Assembly: GCA_029204225.1 (NCBI GenBank) | Contig: CM055105.1 | Location: 13,250,721-13,314,720 of the forward strand | Reading direction: 5' to 3' | Length of the DNA: 64,000 bases | Source: Diphasiastrum complanatum | Lineage: Eukaryota > Streptophyta > Lycopodiopsida > Lycopodiales > Lycopodiaceae | Shown: one piece after another, positions 55,775-64,000 of the stretch | How the letters are laid out: each line of letters starts with the position of its first letter | Position numbering within the stretch: position 1 is the first letter of the stretch | Translations under genes and position numbers: made by a program | Notes under the pieces: model-generated | Database searches by the model: none | The model's input: the letters and a program-made list of their open reading frames with translations, nothing else | What the model was told of the DNA's origin: nothing

Positions 55775-55989
55775 ACTACTACGACATCCACCACTATTGC
55801 ATCCACGAATGTCAACGCTACTGTAGAAATGATGCTCAACGAGATCGAGAAACTCGGGAAGAACCAGCAGAAACAGATGGAAAAGTTGTAGTCATAATTT
55901 GATGAGAAGATCAAAGCATTGGAAGATTTCCATGGAAAAACGAACAAGGAACCTGAGAAGTTTGCAAAGACTTTTCCTACCGAAAAAAT

Positions 55990-56530
55990 GTCTGGTGTTC
56001 TATTTGTACAAAAAATCACACAGTGAATGAGTGTCCTCAATTGAAAAAATTGAATGAAAATCAATGTATGCCATTTGTGTAATTTGGCTGATCATGAGAC
56101 TGCTTTTTGCAACTTCAATCCTCGGATAATTCAGCAACGATATGCCCAAATGGAATATCGAGAACTACAGTATGGAGGAAATCCGACAGCTAGACCTCGA
56201 CAATCTGCTCTTGGATACCCAGAACGTTTAGCCTTACCTGCCCCACTAAAGCATTTCGCTCCTCCTGCCAATTTGATGGAACCAGAACCGTACAGAAGTG
56301 CTGAGCAATGGAACTATGGTAATGATCAAGAAGGTGGATCTTCAGAACAATATGCTATTTATGCTTCCGCGCAACAACAAGCCTCTAGAAACTGGACCAG
56401 AGCACCGCTTGGATGCTTTGCCTGTGGAGAAAATCACAGAGTTGCAGAATGTCTAAATAAAGGATAACTTGTACCATTATGTCGTGATTGTGGTTATGGG
56501 CATTGCTATAAAGACTGTCCAGAATAAATT
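55990..56530 (+). pseudogene. Gypsy 2 nucleocapsid, four CCHC-like knuckles
   Basis: Knuckles: CSICTKNHTVNEC (56000-56040), CHLCNLADHETAFC (56066-56110), CFACGENHRVAEC (56415-56455) and CRDCGYGHCYKDC (56480-56520). They are spread over frames with stops between. Four knuckles are more than the one or two usual for plant Gypsy gag. Confidence 0.7.
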
Positions 56531-57230
56531 TGATAGCAATCAAGCAAAGACCAGTAGCTCAAAATAAATCAAGTGTACCCTTGATGGTGGTCACCAGGAC
56601 ATAGAAGCAGAAAGAACAGTAAAGAAGCAGAAAGAACCAGTAACGGATCCAGTACTTACTAATTCTATACCATTGAATGATATACCAACAGCATCTAGAG
56701 TCTATCCCAATCTTCATGTAGAAAAATGAAGATATCAGGATATGAGGCAGCGGATTAAACATCTGCAAGAAGAAGAGGAACTGGAAGCTGCTAAAGCAAC
56801 AGCCGAAGTTTGTTTTTCACCATTACAGCCACCAAGAAATTCACGTACAAATATGAATGATCAATTGCATCATTATGAAGAACCCTTTAAGATGACTGAA
56901 CTGGAAGCGCCGCAAACAGAATTGCTCATGAATATTTTATCTAATAGGATTAATATTTTATTGGGAGAGTTCTTGAAGTTGGTGCCAAAAGCAAAAGAAG
57001 TCTTAGCGCAAAAGTTAGCTCATGCAGAACCAGAAGTCCACCAGGAGCCACTTTTTTGTGCTGGATTTGAAGAATCCATTGAAGTACTCCATGTCGGAGC
57101 CGCTTGGAAAGGTGAACTTGATGTAGCTGCAACGTATTCGGATTATGTGGAGGACAACGAAATGCATTTCTGCTTTCTACTGTTCCATGAAATGGGTCCT
57201 CTTGCAAGGAAACAAATATGTCATGATGTG
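56531..57230 (+). pseudogene. Gypsy 2 post-gag linker
   Basis: After SVPLMVVTRT (56566-56595, like the VxVITRAQ start of pol), frame 56742-57314 has a charged helix (RIKHLQEEEELEAAKATAEV), ELLMNILSNRINILLGEFLK and acidic text. The last 25 residues of that frame (from VSTSPAQ) are reverse-strand Copia C sequence, so the coding match ends near 57230. Confidence 0.55.
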
Positions 57231-58354
57231 GATTTTCTGGTATCCACATCTCCTGCCCAATCTGGATCTGAATATGTAACAAGTGTGAGTGCAGCTTCTG
57301 TATTACCGTCATAGCTCAAAGCATAGTGCTTTGTAGCTTGAATGCACTTCAGTACTCTTTGCAGAGCCTTCCAATGTTGTAAGCTTGGATTGGACATGTA
57401 TCGAGACGGTGTGCTTACCACATATGCTAGATCAGGTCGTGTGCAGATCATAGAATACATTATAGATCTTATGACAGACTGATAAGGATACCTGCACATT
57501 TCTTGCTGATCTGCTTGACATCTAGGACACATGTCTTTGGACAGCTTCGATCCTAGATCCATGGGTGTGTCTATCGGTTTATAGTCCTCCATGCCATATC
57601 TACAAAGTACATTGGTTAGATAGGGCCTTTGGCTTATAGTAATCATTATGCTCGCGCGATCTCTATTGATCTCCATATCGAGTAGGTAATGAATTGGGCC
57701 TAAATCAGTCATCTCAAATTCTAATGAAATCAAAGATTTGGTTTCATGTAGCAACTAATTTGAATTTCTGATAATTAATGAATCATCAACATATAATGCT
57801 ATTATAACATAGCTTGACCCTTTACGCTTGAGATATACATTTGAGTCTGCGGAGCAAGTAGTGAAATTATGTTGCGACAAGAAGTGGTTGATTCTTTCAT
57901 ACTAGGCTCGAGGAGCTTGCTCGAGGCCATATAGTGCCTTGTGCAATTTACATACCAAATGCTCGTGGCCTTGAAGGACGTAACCTTCTGGTTGATAAAT
58001 GAATATGTCTTCTTGTATATATCCGTGAAGGAACGCTGTTTGGACGTCCATATGGTGAATGTCTAGATCTTCTGTAGCTGCTATAGCCAACAAAGTGCGA
58101 ATAGATTGATGTTTTACCACTGGACTGAAGGTGTCAGTGTAATCTATTCCATAGACTTGCTCGGATCCTTTAACCACCAATCGAGCTTTCCATTTGGATA
58201 TTAATCCATCTGGCTTAAGCTTTAGCTTGAAGATCCACTTAGAGTCAATCGGTTTTATACCTGCAGGAGGATTAACAAGACTCCAGGTCTTGTTCTTTAT
58301 CAGAGAATTGTACTCAGCATTCACGACAACTTTCCATTCATCTGCATCTATCAT
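57221..58354 (-). pseudogene. Copia C reverse transcriptase and RNase H start
   Basis: AEYNSLIKNKTWSLVNPPAG, SKWIFKLKLKPDG, GIDYTDTFSPVVKHQSIRTL, MDVQTAFLHGYIQEDIFIYQ, YGLEQAPRA; then across frames YVDDSLII and FEMTDLGPIHYLLDMEINRD. Ends in the first block of RNase H at 57231-57250, where it meets the Gypsy 2 linker. Confidence 0.85.
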
Positions 58355-59460
58355 TGACAGTGCTTCTGCAACAGTGGCAGGTTCATCATGACTGATGGAT
58401 GTTTGAGGGATGAAACAATCAGGTTGTTGTTGTTGACGTGTAGATCTTCAGACTACAGGTGCTTGAGTTGATATTTCTCCTGGGTGAATGACTGGGATAG
58501 CTTCATCTTGTGGTTGATCAATCGTGGGTCTAAGCCCATTGATGGTGAATGGAGCTGTTGGGACAAACTTCTACATTTGAACATTTGTAGGTCAGTGCCT
58601 ATCGATGGAGAATGAAGTTGTTGTGACAGATTCCTGCATTTGTTGCTTCTGTTTAAAATCATGAAACTTGTCTTCAAGGAAGGCAACATCATGGTTGACT
58701 GAGATTTGACCTGTGTCAATATTATAGATACGATATGCCTTGTGTGACGTTGAATAGCAGATAAAGATATACTTACAACTTATTGGGTCTAACTTCTTTC
58801 TCAGATCAGAAGAAATTTGAGCACAACAGAGACATCCGAATATACGTAGATTTTCAGACTTGGTTTGTAGCCGTGGTAGGCTTCAAAGGGTGTCTTGGAG
58901 TCGATTGCCTTCATGCTAGAATAATTTTGCAGATAGCAGGTTGTAGAGGTTGCTTCAACCCAAAAGTTATGGGGTAATTGAGCGTTGACAATCATGGATC
59001 GTGCAGCTTCCAACAATGTACGATTCTTTCGCTCAGTTATGCCATTCTATTGTGGAGTGTAGCTGGCTGTGAATTGATGGTGCATGCCGCATGATGATAG
59101 GTAGTCCACCATTTCATTTGATAAGTACTCTCCCCCTGAATCAGATCGAATGGTCTTGATTCTCTGACCAGTTTGGTTCTCAGTGAATTGCCTGAACTCC
59201 TTGAAGCAATTGAATGCTTCTGACTTGTTCCTTATGAACATAATTCTGGTGAATCAGGAGTAGTCATCAATGAATGTGATAAAGTATAGAGCTTGACCCA
59301 AAGAGGGTACGCTCATGGGACCACATAAGTCACTATGAATCAGTGACAGAATGGACTTCGCTCTCCTGACTTGTCCGCTTGGAAATTTTGTTCTAGATTG
59401 TTTCCCAAGATAATCGAAGAAGTCAAGACACCTCTTCGACTTCATTATCTCATGCTCCAT
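57231..59460 (-). mobile_element. Copia fragment C
   Basis: - strand: integrase (58801-59460) with LIHSDLCGPMSVPSLG, FIDDYS, IKTIRSDSGGEYLSNEM, then TASYTPQ, TAG and NGITERKNRT; RT (57902-58354, 57731-57830) with YVDDSLII intact; RNase H start (57231-57754) with SDPDWAGDVDTRKSTS. No gag, protease or LTR; it is cut at both ends. Confidence 0.85.
58801..59460 (-). pseudogene. Copia C integrase
   Basis: Catalytic Asp (HSDLCG), Asp (RSDSGGEY) and Glu (ITERKNRT) are all visible. TGA after FIDDYS (59254) and TAG at 59047-59049 (between PQ and NG, where Gln is expected) break it; both fit single C-to-T changes. Confidence 0.85.
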
Positions 59461-59567
59461 ATGTCAACAAAGGCTCTAAGCGATAGAAGAAGAAAAGCTC
59501 TAAGCAGTCTGCATCGAATCAGAAGCCGACACAGAGTCAAAGGCAATTATCAAGTCCATAGTCGAAG

Positions 59568-61040
59568 AAGAAGATGTTTTGTAAATATTGCAAACACACT
59601 AATCATGAGATTCAAGATTGCAGGATTCTAAAACGCCAATAAGCCACCAGATCAACAGGCGAATGCAGTCGCAGTATCATCTCAATCTCCTACAATCGAC
59701 GTGGACGAATGAGCGTTTATGGTCAAAGACTAAAAGCTACAAGTTGATGATTCTTGTTTTCTGGATTATGGAGCTACTCAACATATGACCATTTATCGTG
59801 AATATTTTCACTCCTATACGCCTTACAGTGCAAAAAAATTTGTTTATCTTAGTACACACACTATCAAAGGTGAAGGCACTGTAAGATTGAAGTTTTAGCA
59901 TGATCAATTCAAGCTACTATTGAATGTTTTGTATGTACCTAAACTCTCTACGAAACTATTATCAGTAAGTAGAATTACTGATTTAGGTCATAGGGTAGAG
60001 TTTGAGTCAAATTATCGATAGGACAAGCCAGATCCTCACACTCGGCAAGAGGCATGGATATTTATATAGACCGACTCATTGTTATTATGACACAAGTGCC
60101 TTGAACACCTTTGTTCTTGTCAATAAACCATTACTTTGGCATTATAAATTAGAACGCTTGAATCATACATCTATGTTGAACATGTCCAGACAATCCCTAG
60201 CACTCGATCTCGACTATCCAACCAACAAAGTCGACCTCCCTGCCTGTCATAGCTGCATTCTTGGAAAGCGGACTAGGATTTCTTTTAGATCAAAAAAGAT
60301 GTTCTAGATGTTGTTCATCCATATATATGTGGTTCAATGCAAACTCTGTCGTTGCTTGTACCTTCATTGACGAATATTTCAGAAGAACAACTGTTTATTT
60401 TACTAAGCAGAAATCGAAGGCTTTCAAAATTTTTCGACAATTTAAGGAGCGTGCATAAATGGAAACTGGTAAGAAAATTAAAGCACTGAGGTCCGACAAT
60501 AGGGGAGAGTACATCTCTACCGAATTCAAGGAGTATTGCCTTAACAACGACATTCAGCAACAGTTCAGGCAACAAATCATTAGCTCCTATTCACCTCAGT
60601 CGAATGGACTTGCTAAGAGAAAATAAACATTAGTCGAATAGGCCAAGTGTATGCTTGCTCATGTGACACTTCTCCTCTGGGCTGAAGCTGTTTCCACTGT
60701 AGCTTATATCCAGAATAGATATTCGACTAAATGTCTCTCAGACAAAACACAAATGAAATTTGGACAGGCTCCAAACCATCATTATCACCTATACATTTTT
60801 GGATGTATCGCTTATGCGTAGATACCGCAAGATATCAGGAAGAAGTTCGACTTCCACAATATCAAATCTATTTTCATTAGCTACACTACTTCAAATAAAG
60901 CTTATAAGTTGTATGATCCCGTCGAGTCGTAGATATTCACCAGTCGTGATATCGTCTTCATCGAAGATCAGTTCATTGACTTCAAAGGTAAGGAAAAAGC
61001 TCATATAGTCAAACTATCGAATATTCCCGAACTATCGAAC
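59568..61040 (+). pseudogene. Copia D nucleocapsid, protease and integrase
   Basis: Zinc knuckle, DYGATQHMT (the protease DSGA with Ser to Tyr, so inactive), KGEGTVRLKF, VLYVPKLSTKLLSV, LWHYKLERLNHTSML, CHSCILGKRTRISFRSK, KIKALRSDNRGEYISTEF and KRK, TAA, TLVE, TAG, AKCMLAHV (60618-60660). Both stops replace residues that are commonly Gln or similar in the family. Confidence 0.8.
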
Positions 61041-61247
61041 ATTAGTGTTCCCAAGTCGACTAATCCTATTGAAGGTCCTAGCTCGTCTACTTCAGACGAA
61101 CAACTTATTAACAGTGAATCCGAAGAAGATAATGTTGCAGATCAACAACTACAGCATAATGGAAATAATCAACTTCGCTCATCTCCTAGAAGATCGACAA
61201 GAGATCACAGACCACCAGAAGATATATCGACAAATCGGCAACCTATC

Positions 61248-62515
61248 TTGTTCAAGAGCCGACTATTGTTGAAGAGACACTCAGTCAGCTCGATTTCGAT
61301 CTCTGGAAAGAAGCTATCGATAGAGAGTATTTATCTCATCAAGAACCAGACTTGGACTATTGTCGAATTGCCTGTCAACAAAAATGTAGTTGATTGCAAA
61401 TGGATTTTCAAAATCAAATACAATGCGGCTGGAAGTATTGATAAAAAAAAAGTCCAATATTTCTCAAGAGGATTTTCGCAGATACATAATGTCGACTACA
61501 CGAAGACTTTCAGTTCAATAGTTAAACATTCGTCAATCAGACTTCTATTGTTGTTTGCTGCTGCTGCTAATCTAGAGAAACATCAGATGGATGTACAGAC
61601 AAATATCTCAATGGAGTCATCAAAGAAGATACTTACATGACGAAGGTTATAATATCGAAGGAAAACAGAATCATGTATGTAAATTCCACAGAGCACTTTA
61701 TGGCTTGAAGCAATCTACTAGAGCATGGTTTCAAAGGATCAACAATGTTCTTATTGATCACAACTATAAACCAAGCACTTTAGATTCCAATGTCTACTTC
61801 AAGACTGTGCAACATTCTTTTATTATTATCACTTTGTATGTGGACGACACATTGCTTTTCAGCAACAATATCGATCTAATAAAAGATGCTAAATCAACGT
61901 CGTCATCGTAATTCGGCATGACAGATCTGGGCGAAGCTCATTACTATCTAGGTATTCAAATCCAAAGAGACAAAAAGCAGAAGTTGATCTACACTACTCA
62001 TCAAAGATACATTCACAATATGTTAATCAGATATAATCTGATGAATTGCAAGCTAGCTCAATCAGCAATAGATCCAAGACTCAAATTGTCGAAGGACCAA
62101 TGTCCTCAGACAGTTGAAGAGAAGGAACAGATGTGTGAGTTCCTTATAACTCGATAATAGGATCTCTTATGTACACAATGATCAATTTTTGTAGTCAATT
62201 TCTTATACCAGTTTATGACTAATCTTGGCCTTACACATTGGAAAGCTCTTATCAGAGTTATGAGATACATTCGAGCTACTATGGACTTATGCATTTGTTA
62301 TGGAGTAGTCGACAACAACGACAAACTCAATATTCTCAGTGGTTATTCAGATGCAAGTTGGCCAAGAGATGTAGACACTCATAAATCCACATCTGGATTT
62401 ACGTTCTTCCTCAACAACGGTTGTCTTTCATGGAACAGTCGCAAGCAAACTTTGATAGCTCTATGTTCTACTGAATCAGAGTATATCATAGCCTCTCAAG
62501 CTATAAAATAAGTAA
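61248..62515 (+). pseudogene. Copia D reverse transcriptase and RNase H
   Basis: NQTWTIVELPVNKNVVDCKW, IFKIKYNAAGSIDKKK, VDYTKTFSSIVKHSSIRLLL; frame 61591-61911 with YGLKQSTRAWFQRINNVLID and LYVDDTLLFSNN (YVDD intact); MTDLGEAHYYLGIQIQRD at 61918; then RNase H (SDASWPRDVDTHKSTSGF, CSTESEYIIASQAIK, TAA). The tail to 62815 reads NQSAITLSANPRFHSRSKDI with two TGA codons nearby. Confidence 0.85.
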
Positions 62516-62812
62516 TATGGTTGAGAAACTTACTTTCAGATGTTTATTTGAAACAATATGTTCCGACAATTTGATTTTGTGATAATCAAAGTGCTATTAC
62601 TTTATCAGCCAACCCTAGATTTCATTCTAGGAGTAAGGACATTAAAATTAAGTATCACTATGTCTGAAGAAAAGTTCTCGACAAAGAGGTGTACTACTAT
62701 CGAACGCAAGACATGACAACTAATATTTTTACTAAGGCACTAAGCTTGGATGCACACAAAAGATTTTGTGCAGATTTAAGTTTGAAAGTCAAGGCATTCA
62801 TGGATTCAGATT

Positions 62813-62821
62813 AAGGGGGAG
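62813..62821 (+). promoter_or_regulatory. Polypurine tract of Copia D
   Basis: AAGGGGGAG directly before TGTTGGATTATTC, the usual Copia boundary. Confidence 0.75.
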
Positions 62822-63430
62822 TGTTGGATTATTCTACTATGAAGAGTGATTCATCCGAATAATTGATCTGTAATTTACATCCATCTCATTTATTCAGTTC
62901 TGCAGTTTTATACGTCTTTCTACATAGTCTGCAAAAATACTCAGAAATCGCTCAACAGGTGGCACCGACATATTGGAGCAACTTCGACGACATCGACATA
63001 TCAGAACAATTTAGACGACTTATCGAAGACGTTGAAGTCGGACAGTTACTGTTTCCACTTGTTATGTTGCAAGAAAATTTTCGAAAAGGCCTTACTGGAT
63101 GGATGACCGCGCATTATGGCTAGCTGTCAATTGCGACCTATGACCTACGACCTACGACCTACGATCTAATTAAGCTGACCTAATTGGATAAGCTTAAAAT
63201 GCTTTAGTATAAATAGTTGATCATTATAGAAGAACAAATATACAAAGCAGAGTAAATCAGAGAAGGACTCATAGAGTTCTATTAAGTGTTTTGTTTTGAG
63301 TATTACTAGCGCTTACTGCTTATCAGCGAAAGTGCATCAAACAGAATTATTAGTTGCTCAAAGATAATTTAGAGTACGCGATTTCATCCACTATTGTTTT
63401 GTGCTCATTATCAACTGACTTTGTACATGC
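62822..63430 (+). repeat. 3' LTR of Copia D, end uncertain
   Basis: Starts TGTTGGATTATTC. Contains a run of CGACCTACGAC-type 9-bp repeats (63133-63165), a TATAAATAG promoter-like site (63210) and no coding. The right boundary is not determined because no second copy exists in the window. Confidence 0.55.
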
Positions 63431-64000
63431 TACTTATTGAATCAATCCATCTTCTTATGGTGTTTAGTATTATGTCAGAATATATGCATGCTTCCCTATA
63501 GTTATCAGTAACTGATAAATCTCTTATCATTTTGTTTGTTGCTGTAATATTCTTCACTCTGTAATTGTTTGGCTATGAAATCACTTTAGCGCTAATGAGT
63601 TCAAAGTTAGTTGCTAAAAAATTTAACGTGACGATTGTCATAATAGTTGCAGTTTGATAGGCATAGGCATGCATTGGTAAAAAGATCATTCTGCTGCGCT
63701 TGATAGTTCGTCTTTCATTTTTTGACTTAATCACTATCGATTCTTATTTCTTTCTTCCAACATGGCTGAGCTTATGTTCAGCTTTTCATCGATACATATG
63801 GAGTTCTAGGATCTTATTTTGGCCTGTCCTCAACAATCATAGCACCATATTATTCCATTTATTGGGTATCCCATGCTACAAATCCAAGAAATCAGCCTAA
63901 GTATAGAAAAAGAGGACAACAGACAGGCCAATAACAAGATATAATTTAGCTCATTGCATAGATATCAATTGCACCAGGATGTTATGCGGTTTGTATACAA
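63431..64000. other. Unclassified right edge
   Basis: No coding or repeat feature recognised; could still be LTR sequence or flanking DNA. Confidence 0.4.

Larger units (their letters stand above)
53207..57230 (+). mobile_element. Gypsy element 2: LTR, leader and gag
   Basis: 5' LTR, primer-binding site, long leader (53963-55182) with CCTTCGCC motifs, gag (55183-55774), zinc knuckles (56000-56530) and a linker. It is cut at about 57231 by Copia C. The pol part is not present here; the element at 15048-18302 could be a relative, since both carry the same leader-type motif. Confidence 0.75.
59461..62815 (+). mobile_element. Copia fragment D with 3' end
   Basis: + strand: zinc knuckle (CKYCKHTNHEIQDC, 59580-59625), protease region (LDYGATQHM, 59758), integrase, RT, RNase H (to 62815), then polypurine tract AAGGGGGA and the LTR start at 62822. 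Its 5' part is missing, and it touches Copia C back to back at 59460. Many stops. Confidence 0.85.

Noticed and set aside
59461-62815. Variant nuclear genetic code with TAA/TAG read as Gln
   Set aside because: Many stops in retroelements fit Gln, but the intact OSCP gene uses only CAA and CAG for Gln and ends at TAA at the expected length, and TGA stops occur in the elements too. Decay by C-to-T changes explains the pattern better.

Overview
This is plant nuclear DNA, not a prokaryotic or organellar replicon. The evidence is one interrupted protein-coding gene with GT-AG introns, TTTAGGG-type sequence scraps, many LTR retrotransposons with plant-style primer-binding sites, LINE, hAT and other transposase remnants, and (GA)n/(CT)n microsatellites. 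The species cannot be named from the sequence. Two introns of 12.1 and 7.7 kb packed with transposons point to a large, repeat-rich plant genome; a gymnosperm, fern, lycophyte or early angiosperm are all possible, and that is inference only.

The only host gene I can support is the nuclear gene for the mitochondrial ATP synthase subunit OSCP (delta/OSCP family). It has five coding exons on the + strand: 20515-20673, 32731-32974, 33274-33386, 34133-34219 and 41934-42056. They join in frame into 241 residues with an Arg-rich presequence. Its upstream region carries a tandem duplication and CT/GA microsatellites.

Layout: 1-6227 holds a Copia element (A, - strand) with both LTRs, inserted next to or into a related Copia fragment (B, + strand, 6228-8100). 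8553-8954 is another Copia gag fragment. 9678-11206 (-) is a broken, intron-containing gene remnant ending in the C-terminal half of a bacterial-type amino (N6-adenine/N4-cytosine) DNA methyltransferase, a surprising thing in plant DNA. 11345-14235 (-) is a broken coiled-coil ORF lying 3' of a Gypsy pol (15048-18302, -). The OSCP gene follows. Intron 1 contains Gypsy reverse transcriptase pieces in both orientations, a hAT dimerisation domain and a Copia element (E). Intron 4 contains LINE pieces. After the gene, a Copia element (F) is split at 44170/47343 by a LINE-containing insertion with a 12-bp target duplication. 49100-52218 (-) is a broken transposase-like gene. It is followed by an array of nine 19-nt palindromes (52798-53199), then a Gypsy 5' LTR, leader and gag (53207-57230), and two Copia fragments joined back to back (57231-59460 on -, 59461-62815 on +).

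Almost every element is broken by stops or frameshifts. Many stops sit where Gln, Arg or Trp is expected, as cytosine deamination in methylated repeats would produce. The most notable signals are the methyltransferase remnant, the palindrome array (with a related site inside the methyltransferase gene's intron), and a CCTTCGCC-type motif repeated at two different internal positions of two Gypsy elements.
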